Shown one piece after another: positions 11,579 through 24,110 of a DNA stretch of 64,000 nt. Each line of letters opens with the position of its first letter. Within the stretch, counting starts at the first letter, position 1. The notes beneath the pieces are model-generated. The model saw only the letters and a program-made list of their open reading frames with translations. It ran no database searches and was not told the origin of the DNA. Position numbers and translations under genes: made by a program. Source of the DNA: Trichaptum fuscoviolaceum (taxonomy: Eukaryota; Basidiomycota; Agaricomycetes; Hymenochaetales; Trichaptaceae); contig CAJSYZ010000006.1 of NCBI GenBank assembly GCA_910574455.1, forward strand, positions 248,001 through 312,000. Reading direction: 5' to 3'.

Positions 11579-13149
11579 CTAGTATGTAGTTGACAAATGA
11601 CATAATACTAAGATGCTGACCAATTGGTCGTGGTAAATTACATACTGGCAGCTGCGAGTCAACTTCGTGCGTCCACTGGCAAAGCTAAAAGCACCCGTCT
11701 TCGTACTATCTTCAGGCCTTCGGGTTTCCCATTTGCAAGCCTTTTTTCCTCTTTTTACTCCTGTGTGGAAGTCCTCTGAATCCCCAAGTAAGTTGACACG
11801 TATGTTTTTCAAATTGAAAATGTGTTATAGGCCGGACTGATTTCTGTGGATTCCATAGTTGATTTTTTCCCCTTTGGCAACTTTCAGACGTTCACTGAGT
11901 TCGGACTCGGATTAAAGGAAATGAATTAAGACTCAGCCCAGTTCAAGATTCATGTTATATTGATGACTGGATTGCTTCCTGCGTATTTTCTTTTACGCTA
12001 CCATGAGAAATATGTGTTCTGTGAGTGTTTAGCCAGGAGGTCCAACCCCTTTAGCTTCAATTCCTTACTTTTCGCATTCTTGCCACCTACCACAAGCTCC
12101 GATCAGTGCTACAGCGTGGCTTCCACGCAACATCGTACTTCCGGTGGTACAGCCTCTCCACGTGGAATTCCCTTCTTTAGTCCATCCTGTTCTGGCTGAA
12201 TATTTAACGAGGATCCAGGTCCGTAAAATATCTCTCTTTTCAAGAATCTCCTGGTTCCTGAAGAAAAGGATTTCATGAAGGGATTAGAGATGTTGAGGTT
12301 GAGATACTCTGAGGCTACTCCTTAAACTTCTTTCGCACTTCCCATTCAAGCACGTGGCAGTATGTCAATCTTCCCGATGGATCTTTGAAAAGTCCTGACA
12401 CAACTGCACCCACTCGCGCCTATCCCTAGCGACGTATGGGTTTCGTCCGCCATCCGACGTCAGGATGGCGACGGCGCAAGCTCCGGAAAACAATTGCGAT
12501 CCTTTTTTTTTCCTGTCATCGGTGTTCGGTTACACGAGGAGAAACCAGTCCACTCCCGCGGGCTATAGCAAGATATCTTCAAAGGGAGACAAACGACGGA
12601 GAGATTAGCGCAGGAACACCTTTCCATTCGTCGTGCCTGTTATATACTCTGAAACCATGCAAGCTGTCGGCATTCCGGCTAGACTGATAGCCATGCTCTG
12701 CAAATCTTTCATCTTGATTAGCTCAATTGAACACGATGATAACGGCCGAATGGAACTCAATAGAAACTTCCTGATACAGGGTCAATGGATCTTCGGGTGC
12801 CTTTGGCTTTTGCTGTCAAAATTGCTACTCCAACCAATAACGACTATAGCCTATCTGACTCTCCAATTCAAATCGAGGGACGGCGGCCATATTGCGATAT
12901 CTTTGAATTTTGTAAGGTCTGGCCTCGGTGCCATGTGCCTTTCGCTCTCTGCCACAGAAACCGTTGTCTGGCTCTGACACATCACTTCACCCTTTTATTT
13001 CCGAGCACGCCATGCATCATACGCACCCCCCCCCCCCACACACACACATTCTCCCATTTCCCTCCGCCGCCTACTACTACTTGGGCCGTTGACCAGCGGA
13101 AGCCCGCCGCTCGCGCTTTCCTTGAGAGTGCCACTCTTCTAAAAGCAAA
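11579..13149. other. Intergenic; poly-C/AC microsatellite near 13030
   Basis: No gene recognised. A run of about ten C followed by AC dinucleotides lies near 13027-13048, about 100 nt upstream of the DUF6534 gene, in a pyrimidine-rich stretch that may belong to its core promoter. The overlapping open frames at 12633-13153 show no motif. Confidence 0.4.
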
Positions 13150-15063
13150 ATGAGCGACGATGCATCGGTTATCCCGGCCCTCGATAACACGGTGGGTAGT
13201 CACTCACTTATGCGAAGAGGTGCTGAAGTAGCTTTTGTGGTGTAGATGGGCACCCTTCTCATAGGAACGCTGTGAGTAGCTAGCTGGTCCTGTTCTATGT
13301 ATCTGCGCTTACATCTTGCTATCTTACAGGCTGGCGGCTGCGTGAGTCTCGGATATCTGGTCTCGAACTGAAGTCTAACTACTCAAACTTCCTGCTGTAG
13401 CTTATGGGGGGTTGGGAGTCTTCAGATGTACTACTATTTCGACGTACGCTCATAATTTGCTTTCGACCTACATCCGTGAACTTTAAACCGTCTTCTAGCG
13501 TTTCCCGAAGGACAACTGGTACATCAAGCTCCTCGTAAGTCCACCTACGATTGAAATCTAGAACGTCGCTTGCTCATATGTGCACTGTACCTAACTAGGT
13601 GGTGACTGTGTGGACTTTCGATACAGCTCACCAAGGAGCTCTCACATCCGCGACGTATCAGTATCTTGTAACCCACTATGGTGATCCGTCGTTCTTGACG
13701 GTGATGGCTGAAGGCTTATGGGTGAGCTTGTTTCCCGGTTGCGTAGTTACGAGGAACCCAATCTCTTACTACTCTCAATTTCAGGTCATGCTCCTGCTAA
13801 GCGTAAGAATCCACCACAGCCTTAAACTCGAATGTTGAATGTTTCATTGACACTAGCTTCATCCAGGCATTCATTTGTGCTTTCGTACAGCTGTTCCTGG
13901 TCTATCGAGTGTATCGTCGTAAGCTCGTCTATATTACTATTGACATAATAAGTGCATGCTCACGACCAGACACATCGCAGTAAGCCAGAAGAACATACTC
14001 CTAACTTCTGTACTCCTCCTCTTCGCCCTGGGTCAATTCGTTACCATCATGTGTAAGTCGTGACGTCTAAAGTATGTTCTCTGCATGCTGTTTTTAATAC
14101 TTTGTACAGTGATGGCAGGCATGACGTACGTAAAACTGTTTTCTCTGGAGCCACATTATCTATAACTTTCCCCATTAGAGTCAAGCGGGACGATTTTAAC
14201 CAACTTCCCGGTGTCGCAGCTGTGTCTCGTGCCGTCAATATCACAGGTGCTATTAGTGATGTCGCCATCGCATCGTCTCTCGTATTGCTTTTGAACCGCT
14301 CGAGGACAGGGTTCAAGCCGACTGAGAGCGTCATCAATCGCCTCATCCTTTTCACAATTCAGACGGGCCTCCTAACGAGCACATGTATGGTCTTCAGCTT
14401 GGCATTCGTGCGTATCCTTTCAACTCTATTCGCATAGAAGGCTATTAACATCTTATCTATATCTGTAGTTTTGCGCGTACCCGGATGCGTTTATCTACAT
14501 TACCTTTTACGTTTGCGTTTCTCGATGTAAGCTGACTGCATGGTACAGCGAGGTGACTTATACTGATTGGAGATGAACGCGTTCTACTTACCGCAGTATA
14601 TGCAAATACCCTCTACGCGACGTGAGACTTTAGCAACTTAACCTTGAGTCCTTCTGACACGTTTATTAAGGCTCAACTTCCGTAATTCATCTAAGGGGCT
14701 TCCGGATGCGTCACAGAGCTCTCAGGGTGTTTCGGTCTCTATGGCTAGGTTTCCGAGACGATCTATGGATATATCGACAATGGGTGGTGGGGCAAGGGTG
14801 AGCCCGTCCTTTATTTGTTCTCCATAATATAACGACTTATTCGATGTACCGAAAAGACCGCGCAGAACATTACGATCAAAATCGACACAGAGACAACGCA
14901 CCTGGACGATCAAAAGGTACGTAAATTGGCTCAATTGCAGTAACTTTCTTAACGCCCCACATCACACCAGCACGATATGGACGCTACTGACTCAACTTCG
15001 ACGAGGCCTGAGAGTATTATCGATCAAGATACTTATTCCAAGTATATTCGAAACTCTGCCTAA
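13150..15063 (+). CDS. DUF6534-type seven-transmembrane protein
   Basis: At least nine exons with short introns. Spliced pieces read MSDDASVIPALDNT, MGTLLIGTLLAAALWGVGSL, QMYYYFDRFPKDNWYIKLL, VVTVWTFDTAHQGALTSATY, then several more helices, and VSRLYANTLYATLNFRNSS near 14540-14690. The WTFDTAHQ helix and the LYANTLYATLN end of the last helix are hallmarks of the large basidiomycete DUF6534 family. The C-terminal tail is hydrophilic, with an exon NITIKIDTETTHLDDQK near 14864-14914, a threonine-rich segment typical of these tails. Function is unknown; the topology is receptor-like. Start at 13150, stop at 15061-15063. Exon borders in the middle are approximate. Confidence 0.85.
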
Positions 15064-17069
15064 GTTTTCATCTTCTGTCATAGATTTTATTTGTAACTGT
15101 GATCAGGAGCGACCTTTGTATGTCATCCGGACTCCCGAGGCTACTTTCGTTTACTCGCATGAGGCTAGTTTACACAACCCACCTCGCTCTTTGTACTTCT
15201 ACAGTTTGTATGAAACTTGTAAAGAAGACTCTTCAAATTTCGGGCTGGTTAATGGCCTTCGCCCTAGACATTACACGAAGAGTCACAGGATCCGAAGTTT
15301 GGTTTTGCAATGGAGGCTACTGCCAGCGTATGTCTCCCGGGCCGTCCGCCGAACGACGAAGACTGAGATTTTCACAGTCCGATTTGAAGTCCGAAACAGG
15401 CCTTAACCAATTCCGAATTGCCTTTTCTGTATCTTTTCTTTTCTCCCTCGTTCCCTCATGATCATAATATTTTGTACATATTCGACTTTCACCTCTCTTA
15501 ACGTGAATCGAAAGAAACGGACAGTGACATTAAGATGTCTGGCCTGAAAAGTAGATGGAGAGTGGTATTCAAGACGGTTCGGTCCTTTTGAATCCTCACA
15601 GCTATCAAATGCGGAACCTCTCATTGCATTACATATGTACGGAATTAGCAGCTACGGTATGATATTGACCACTTCTTCTCAAAGGGTGCATTAATCACAA
15701 CCTTTCTTCGTCTCTTATTGAAAGAAAAATAACACGATTGAACGGACACGGACCAACTAGTCAGGCCCATCTTTATGATTCATTCTAGACCGCGCAAATC
15801 ATTCATTCCAACCTTCTTGCGCCTGATACGGAGACTGGTATACAAGGACGAAGTCCTTTCCTTCTCATTCGAAGAGCGTAACTTGCTTCGAGCGGTCGTG
15901 ATTCAGCAAGCTAGCAATCATGTGAGGCTCGGATATATTTGGTGCCATTTGCTCGACCGGAGAGACTATACTTAGGTTACAATAACTTAAGGCACGATCT
16001 TCCTTACGTGTGAGTCCTACTATTTCATACCAGGAAAATTTAATCAGATGTACGATCACGCCTAGTGGAAGTCTAACTTCGTCGATCCAGACTTGCTAAA
16101 AATACATATGGTGGGTCAACCGAGGTCCCCCATCCCCAGTGCTTTTTCAGTTTGTCTATTAATTTCTTCAACTAGTTCTGTGGTCGTCAGAATCTGGCAG
16201 GAGCACAATTCTCTCTTCTTCGACCCAACTGTGGTCTACTACGGATCTAACGTCACAGTGAGAAGCCATCACTCGTCTTAGGAGGTAGATCATACGGCCA
16301 CACGTCGTTCCTGCGTTCCTGAATCTCACACAGTAAGGACTACAATCCACTTCTCAAGTGTGATCATGTAGGTCATTTCTCTAGGAGACCTCTGATACGA
16401 TGTACTTTAATAGGCCTGTCACCTGGGTTGGGGGAAAGACGCAAGGATACCATGATGCATCGTGCTCTGGGTAATTGGGACTAAAAGGGTATGATTGTAC
16501 ACCTATGATATCTCACCCGATATCTCTACCCACATTTGAATGCATGTAGGCAGTCCATAGAGCTGACTTTCCGTGCGCTGCCCTCACCCTGAGAAAAGCC
16601 ATGCCTAACGTATCTCTTATTTCCTCCATGGGGATTATCTCTGGGGTTCTTCGCTAAAATGGAAACGCGAACCGCTGTAAAGTCTTCGTTGTGAGTCACG
16701 GATCTCTTCTGTTCTGTGCTCCAGTCTAGACCTGAATGTCTATTATTACTCAGCATCAAACGTCAACAGATATTTCTTCTTTATACCACACCGGTCAACT
16801 CTCAGTCTTCGTATTTGCAATAATTTGACAATAATTTAGAGAATCCACCTGTTTGTGTCCGTGACCCTGAATGCAACCAGTCAAGAGGCTCGAGCACTGG
16901 TCTAGCCGGGCTAGCATGCAATGAGAGCGGCACTCAGCAAGTCCCATCGAGTCTCTTCCTATGCTGAAGAAGTTCACTGTTTCGTAGAGGTACATCCGAC
17001 GTTTCCAGGATCTCTCCGTTGTCCTCGCAGAGGACCAAAGGGTTGGCCCTGTGGATTTGAGAGGAGACG
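15064..17069. other. Intergenic, no gene recognised
   Basis: About 2 kb. Open frames on both strands are short, show no family motifs and cannot be joined by plausible introns. No repeat noticed. Confidence 0.4.
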
Positions 17070-17077
17070 TATATAAG
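17070..17077 (+). promoter_or_regulatory. TATA box of DUF7223-like gene 1
   Basis: TATATAAG lies about 79 nt before the ATG at 17149. The following leader resembles that of gene 2 before 24111 (CTCACCGTA, then GACAGTC), so the promoter was duplicated with the gene. Confidence 0.5.
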
Positions 17078-17148
17078 GGTACATCTCACCAAGTAGAAAC
17101 TCCAAGCTCTCACCGTAGTAGCTTAATCTGACAGTCTTCGAACAAGCA

Positions 17149-19306
17149 ATGAAGGGATACTCTATGTTTATCCTACTTCCTTTGCTGCTGTCCTCTGTGG
17201 TAGCCGAGAACGACCTCTCGCAGCCATGCTTCAATGGGGTCTGCTCCTTTGACGTTGCGCAGTCTTCGACCTCCATGGGCGGGACAGTTGTCATCGTACG
17301 TCGCCCATTGATGCATTCAACACCGCGCTAATTTTGATTATGCGGCAGTCTGGCTCACCGAACGCAATCTCAGACATCACCCCCGCTGCGGGTTGGGAGG
17401 TCCTGAACTGTTCATCGTCCGCAGCCTCTCAGACGATCCGTCTCGTGTGTACCGGCGATTCGGCGAGCTGCAATCACCTGTTCAACAACGGACCAGAGAA
17501 CACCATCGTTCGCCTTCCTTCCGACGTAAGCTCATCCCATACCTCTTTAAGGTGCACTTGTTAATTGAGTGAGCAAAGTGTGGAAGGGGACCGTTCGCTG
17601 TGGTAGAGAAGGCTACTGTATCTGCTGATCAATCAATGCCCCAGAGTTTGGTTGCAGGATCTGTCAAGCGCGCGACGGCCCCTCCTCAGGTTCAAGAGCT
17701 TTCAATAAACACAAACTTTAGCAAGGTGACGAACTCCCCGTGAGTAGGCTTCACCAAATCTGAATCACTCGCGTGAGACTGATCGGAACATTACAGACAC
17801 GGCGAAGTCGCTTTCGCGGTCATCGGAACAAACATACCCGGCGCTCTCCAGAACATAAGCTTGGGGCCTGACCTGGACGTTAATAAGACCATACGCAGTA
17901 AGTAGATCGCCTTACTCGGGAACCATATCTGCGCAGTACTCATACGTTTCGTAGTTTTCCAAGACCTGACGATTGGCTCGTTCAACTTCAACAAGTCGAC
18001 AACGATCAGCCCTGTTAATGCAGGAGAAACTCTGACGCTAGTCAACGAGAACGTCAATTGCGGGTCATTCACTGGAAGCCTCGATGTTACTGCCGGTTTA
18101 AGTCTTACCGTAGACGTTACATTGGGGATTGCTGCAAGTGGATCTATTATCCCGGCTAGATTGAACCAATTCGCTCTTTTCGCAGGTATACTTGGTTCTC
18201 TTTGAATAAAATCTCAATGATCAATCTCTCCGCCGTCAGATCTAGGTGCATCATTTAATGGTGATCTCAATGTCGCTGCATCTCTCCTCGTAAGCAACGG
18301 GGAAATTTAAGGCTTAGACTTATTCTGATCAGAGACATAGGGAACCTTCGATACTGGCGTAGTGACATTAGCCACAGTATCGATTCCTGGATTTTCAATT
18401 GAAAGGTATTTTCTACGTATATCCGTTAGTAAATGACTTACACTTATCTTTTCTCATAGTATTATCGATGTTGGCCCGAGCTTGGATCTTGACGCAAGGG
18501 CCCAAGTAGGCTTTGATATAGAAGCAGAACTAACCTATGCTCTCCCGATAAGCATTCCAAATGTTCAACTCATCTTCCCGCCTTCGCAAGGAAGCTCTAG
18601 TGTGAACACCATACAAGCTGGACCCAGCAGTGAGTAACTTCTTCTTCTCTTAATGACGAAAATTTAACAAGCATTGCATTTTTCAGCCTTCCAAGTTCAA
18701 ACTGTGCCAGATTCGCCTGCGGACACGTCCTTGCAGATTGATTTGATACCTACGGTAACCTTTGTAACAAATCAAGTAAAGTGAACGCGAAACTCAAAAC
18801 AAATTTTCTCTCAATCCAGCTAAACGTTGCTCTGGACGTGATAAGCATTGCGTCTGCGAGTGTCTTCCTCAACGTCGACGCCGATGTCACTCTCGACCTT
18901 AGCTTCGAGGGTGGGGCCAGTGTCACTGCAGGAAACGTGAACTCTGAGTTCAAGGGCTGCTTCGACGTCGGAGGCGGTGTGAGCGTCAATGCAGGAGCCG
19001 AGGGATCTCTTGCTGGACTATTCAGCGACGATACGGAGTTTACGATCTTTTCAAGGACATTCGACTTGTTCGAGGTGAGTGGCAAACCCCGAATTTCTCG
19101 CTCAACTTGAACATCACATGTCTGACAATCTCAATGTCTGTTAGAAATGTTTCTCCGGGTCGAGCTCTCGCGCCAAGAGGTCCGACGATCAGACTCGGGA
19201 GTTCAGGTCGGGCAAGCCCCTGCTGAAACGAGGCCTGACGTGCCCATCGGGCAGTTCGTTGTCGCAATTGGCACTCCTGGATGCCGAGTCTGCTCTAGGT
19301 CTCTAG
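17149..19306 (+). CDS. Secreted beta-rich protein, DUF7223-like, copy 1
   Basis: About ten exons. A signal peptide (MKGYSMFILLPLLLSSVVAE) precedes a Cys-containing head: LSQPCFNGVCSFDV, then SDITPAAGWEVLNCSSSAAS, then LVCTGDSASCNHLFNN and RLPSDCGKGPFAVVEKA. The central part is a long run of amphipathic beta strands rich in Val, Ser, Asp and Gly (SLTVDVTLGIAASGSIIPAR, then VFLNVDADVTLDLSFEGGAS). It ends FDVGGGVSVNAGAEGSLAGL, then LFSDDTEF, FEKCF and a basic tail with LLKRGLTC. This matches what I know of the fungal family annotated DUF7223; its role is unknown and a cell-wall or extracellular location is inferred. Dibasic sites (KR) in the tail suggest proteolytic trimming. It faces the questin oxidase gene end to end. 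Confidence 0.82.
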
Positions 19307-19655
19307 TACGTCCGCTTTTTCTGCATCACTTAAGAGTTTCCTCTGAAGCTTCCTGATTAGAGGGAGATCCTGCATCCAAGGAGTAATCGGCGTTACAAAG
19401 GAATGCTACTCTTTAGGTACGCGGAGTGGCTGTCTATAAACTTCAACCTCCGATTATTCCTTCGTATTGCTATAAGTTGTATATCGATAAGCCGATATTT
19501 TGATATGTTGTGTATGAAGGCTAGTTTGTGTAATAAATTGACAATTCAAGGTGTTATTATAAATAATACACAGTGATCTCAGACACCGGTGTGATTCACT
19601 TGGAACAACATAATAGCCACGATCTTAACTTCTTCCTTTCGTGCAATTCAAGGAT

Positions 19656-21446
19656 TTACTTTTGACCAATCGTCTCGTCAGGCCAGAGACCGTCAAAGTC
19701 CCATTCTCCCTTCTGATCGCCCTCCCTCAGCCACCCCAGCCTTCCCATCGTCAAGCCCGCAACACGCGCAAATAGAGTCCCGTCAAGCTTCTCGACGCCC
19801 TCCAGCTCGATTCCCTCTTTCTTCCACGTCCCCGCCTCAGTGGTACCATACAGCGCCGAGTAGTGCGCAAGCGCCCGTTGGAGCTTGCAGAGGTGCTCGT
19901 TCGGGTGGAGGATCGTGCTCTGCAGGATTGGGAGCCAGGTGTTGGGATAGATGCTCGTCCCGACTGCGAGCGTGTCCTTGGATGGTGTCGGCTTCGGGCC
20001 AGGCGGGGGGAGGTTTGGCGAGGAGCGCTCGTAGAAGGAGGTGATGGGAATGGGCGGACGTCCCCGAGAAACCCAGACGACGAGCGCGGATGCGAAGTAG
20101 GTGCGCAGGAGTAGGGTTATGGACGAAGGCGATAGTATGTGCACGTACGAAGGCAAGAATAGCGAGGAAGTCACAATGTGCATCCTGGAGGCAAAGTCAG
20201 TTAATTACATATCGAACGAGATAAAATTATATGATAACATACAAGAAGAAATCACTTTTGAACTCCTTCCCTTCCTGGTACCCAGCAACACCATAAATCA
20301 TCGTCGCCACCCAAGCGAGTTCCTCAAGTTTCTTCTTTACATCAGCTTGATCTTCACCGTTTACTGTCCACATCTCCGCGTATTTCAGAATCTTGTCACC
20401 CTTGTTTGCTAGAACGGCCAGCAGAGGGAAACCGCCATCAGTGCTGTTTTCGTCGCCTCGAGCATTGGGTTTTGGAATATTGCACGCAGCACCGGGACCA
20501 AGTTCAGAGTCTTCCAAGACGAGCTTGAGTATCGTGAAAGAGTGCACATCCGACGCTGAGAGTGGAGCAGTGGTAAGGTTGGAGTTGAGCGTCAGCTTGG
20601 AAGCGAGCCTTGATAATAGATTTGCGTCATCGACGCCTGGCTGTACGAACAATGATTTTGGCAATATTTCATCAAAGTCCGTGCCGCGTGTTACGCAAGC
20701 CATCGCAAGGCCTTCGCATAAAATCAGCTTTGACTGTCAGTGCTGAAAGCTTCGCTAGACACTATACCTTCCGCACACATTCCCGGAGACCCAAACTCAA
20801 TGCCATATCCGACGTGAATCAGCGGGTGCAGGACTCCTGAAAGGAGTCTGTTAAGCATCTGAGGCTGTTTCTTTTTGTCGACCCCTGGCTCTGAAAGTGT
20901 CCAGTTCGATGACGGCTGGAAGACGAATTTATCAAGCGTTGCCTTGACTCCATGGGCAAGCACTGCCTTGGAGAAAAACGCATGGTAAGAGCGGTAGAAT
21001 CTGGGTTCAATATCAATGTAAAGCGCTTCGTGCGAGTAGTGGGAGACTCACTTTTCATCTCCGAGATGCTCCTTCCAGTTCGACTCGATTATTTCATCAG
21101 GAGAATCAAAGGCTTGACGTAGATATTCCACGTGCGTTTCGTATGCTGCATCGAGCACCTCAGAAGGTGCACCAAGGGTATAAATCGCATACAAATGGTG
21201 TGTAGCGTGGCTTGCAAGCGCAAAGTCAGAATAGATTGGGATTCCACAACGATGAGCTCACTTATGAAATCCTTTGTCGTTGAAGAATATGTGATGACGT
21301 TCTTGGTTGTCTTTGAGGAGTCTAACGAGGGTCTTCTGTGCTTCAGCAGTCGTGCCAGGTTTCGGGGTAGGGGCTAGCTGTATCTCTGCAGGACCAGGGA
21401 TAGGGTACAGCTTGTCGAGCGTTTCTTTAGGTGTTGGTGAAGCCAT
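19656..21446 (-). CDS. Questin oxidase / AflY-like oxidoreductase
   Basis: Exons read from 21446: MASPTPKETLDKLYPIPGPA, then ERHHIFFNDKGFHKH, then HHLYAIYTLGAPSEVLDAAY, an exon with HPLIHVGYGIEFGSPGMCAE near 20790, an exon with KYAEMWTVNGEDQADVKKKL near 20350, and the final exon ending GEWDFDGLWPDETIGQK. This is the questin_oxidase family, which includes AflY of aflatoxin biosynthesis and questin oxidase GedK: flavin-independent enzymes performing Baeyer-Villiger-like oxidation of anthraquinones. The His-rich motifs near the N terminus (HHIFFN, FHKHH) and the HVGYGIEFG motif are conserved features. No other pathway genes lie beside it, so the substrate cannot be inferred. The complete copy looks undamaged; a truncated duplicate lies at 26464-27245. 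Confidence 0.85.
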
Positions 21447-21519
21447 CGCCGTCGCTATTGATGTTTGAATGCAAGCCTGGTCGTTTGTGAGAGATGAGTT
21501 CGGTCTCTGCTCAAACCTG

Positions 21520-21527
21520 TATATATA
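21520..21527 (-). promoter_or_regulatory. TATA box of the questin-oxidase-like gene
   Basis: TATATATA about 75 nt before the ATG at 21446 on the minus strand. Confidence 0.45.
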
Positions 21528-22348
21528 GCATCTGAGGTCATGCGCCAAGGCGTGGTTCTCCGTGACCCACGATCCTAAGTTCCCATGCGACGTAGTGCAT
21601 TGCCGTCGAGAGCGATCACGATCGGTTGTCACGTGCGCCAAAAATCTTCGAATGAGGGAATAGAGGTTATAGCAAATGCAGATGTCGGCCATCCAAACGA
21701 CACGAATGCATATTTCATGATGAGATATTTGCATGCTCGGCGTCTATTTCAACGGACCATGACCAGCCAGCCAATCATATGCCGGAGCTGACAAAAACAG
21801 AAAGTTGACGAAAGAAACGATGAACGAGTATCTCCTTACTCACCTCCGTAGTATCGGTAAACGTGACCCTTCCAGTAGCTAAACGTAAGCGCAGTGGCAT
21901 GATGTCGTTGATGATGCGCGTAGCTGTGCCAACGTTGTGGAGTATATACATTCAGCAATCAGAGCAATCAAGTAGTATTTATGAGCGCGACCCACCTGCC
22001 AGTGTTCTTGACTCTGAACAGTTATGCACAGTCGTGTCATACAATGACGCTGTAGTAGTAGTCGAACGACTTAAGTCAAGAGAGTGATTTTCCCTACACG
22101 TAGCCAAGACTCGGACCGTAGTTCTTGAAAACATCTGGTGTGTTCTTGTCATTTGAAGTCATATCAGCAAAGGGATGGGGATGAATAAGACGGAAGACAA
22201 CTTGTGAAGTTCAAGCCGTTGAACTCAGGCGCGTCGCGTCGCGTGCCGAGTCCGGAGTCGTCACTTCAGCTACTACAAATCACGTGCCTACTACTTAGTA
22301 GTAGTAAGCGCTCCAACTTGAGGTTGGAGTGTGAATCTCAGGCTACTA
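21528..22348. other. Intergenic, no gene recognised
   Basis: Upstream of the questin-oxidase gene. Small open frames only. A CGCGT-type short tandem (CGCGTCGCGTCGCGT) lies near 22230. Confidence 0.4.
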
Positions 22349-22971
22349 CAGTGTCGGAAGGCTAAAACCCGCCTCTCGGAACCCCCCCTCAAAACATATT
22401 TTTCTACGAACACAAAACTTGTCCCATGACCCTGAAACCGTGTAAATAGCTTTAAATGAATCATATCTTCATATCTTATTGGTTAGATTCGCCCGAAATT
22501 TACTCCGAAAAAAATTGTCAAGACAGAATTTGAAACATATTACCTAAATGGGTGCTGCAGCTCCTTTACCTAATTCCCACGGCCCCGGAATATGCGGAAT
22601 CGACGTCTTTTCGCAATCCGGTGGTCCAGATGCAAACATCTTACAATTTCAACGTTTTTTGTCCGGAACTTTACCTTTTCCGGTTAACCCGAGCGTACCT
22701 GTCCAAGTACCTAAAATGGTAGTACCCCCGTCCAGAAAGTCTCGGAAAACACTCCTGCTTACATTTTGGGCCGATGCATCAATAATTTAAGCCAAAGTTC
22801 AGCGAAAAACTTTTTCAGTCCTTCAAATTTTTTGAAACATAGACCGGAAAACTTTTTATTGCAGAAATCGACTTATCTTCCTTACTTTCATTACAAAAAA
22901 GTTACAAACTAGGGTCTTCCGCGCAAAACTCCGGCCTGTACCCAGAGGCGGGTTTTAGCCTTCCGACACTG
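22349..22971. mobile_element. Non-autonomous Tc1/mariner-type element (623 bp, TA target duplication)
   Basis: Both ends carry a perfect 28-bp terminal inverted repeat beginning CAGTGTCGGAAGGCTAAAAC and ending in CGCCTCT. The left end starts after TA at 22347-22348 and the right end stops before TA at 22972-22973. The CAGTG terminus with a TA duplication is the signature of the Tc1/mariner superfamily. The interior is AT-rich and holds one 80-codon open frame without transposase motifs (no DDE/D context), so the element is a passive derivative needing an enzyme from elsewhere. Confidence 0.85.
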
Positions 22972-24110
22972 TAGTCGTGGGACTCTCGGCTTTCACAAGT
23001 AATGGGACGCACGACAGCTTGTCCAGAAATAGTCATCACTGGCAGAGTAAGAAGTGAGTTTTTCGAGATATCTCTAAGAATGAACTCATTCATCTTCTCG
23101 CTCTCGGTTAAGTCGAGCGTAAAGGGCGCTAAAGAGCAAAGGTCGGATGACACTTAAGGCGATGCCTCGCAGGCGATAAGTTTGCAAGCGCAGAAGGACA
23201 CCAACCAGATTACAAGCTTGCTAACAACTGGCAAGGTTAGGTAACTTCGTAGGCAAAATATCATCTCGAAACTGTCGCACATATGAAGTTAGGACTGTTC
23301 GGAAAGGTTCGTCTCTTCTCTGCGACCGTGGTTTCACTGCTCCTCAGATAGCGTTCGAAGGCCCTTCTTAAAAATCCCTCGCGTGCGTTCCAGACTATTC
23401 GGTATCAGCACTCGAATAGTGACTTGGCAATAGGCATCTCTCACTATGTGAGCTTAATCTGACCATAACCGATAGGATTACTGTGTTGTCTGCCCCTTTC
23501 TTGCCACATCCGCCTCACCAATGCCAGCCAACACTTACGACCACCACCAATTTAGAATTGGCGCACTCTTACTTTCGTATAGATGAATAAAGTGCAATAA
23601 CACAATTGACTCGTCTTGGTAGTGTGGTGTGTCTAACATTATCTATTATCTAAATGAGTACTGATCAATGACTTCGCCTGGATCGTAGGTGTAATATTAT
23701 GTGTCACTTACGACATCCCAGCTGAGTCTTACAGTGCATCTGTATGTGTCAAATGGCACCAAAGGGAAAGAACCCATGCTTGCTTCTTGGAGTTCATAAG
23801 TCGCATACTTGGCTTTACATTTGCAATGACTCTCCGTGCATCTTCGAAAATCCCACATCTTATGAGAAAAGTACTCTCTTCTAGATCTCCTGCGATAGTC
23901 TAGGCTAACAAGAAGCTGGTGGTAGTGCCTAGAAAATCTCACCGACGCTCTTCTTATACAGATGATATTTCCAATACGACTGGTTCTATCCGCTCCTCTC
24001 GCAATCAGAGACCTGGCCTTCTAAATTTGGGACTAGATAAATATGAGGGTAAGTCTCAACAAGCGATACTTTTGAGGCCTCACCGTATCTGGACAGTCCT
24101 CTAAAGAACG
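22972..24110. other. Intergenic, no gene recognised
   Basis: No convincing gene. The last 70 nt before 24111 resemble the leader of the first DUF7223-like gene. Confidence 0.4.

Noticed and set aside
12633..13153. Plus-strand frames upstream of the DUF6534 gene
   Set aside because: They run through the C/AC microsatellite and lack motifs. Likely promoter and leader DNA.
22548..22790. Open frame inside the TA-flanked element as a transposase
   Set aside because: Only 80 codons with no DDE/D or DNA-binding motif.
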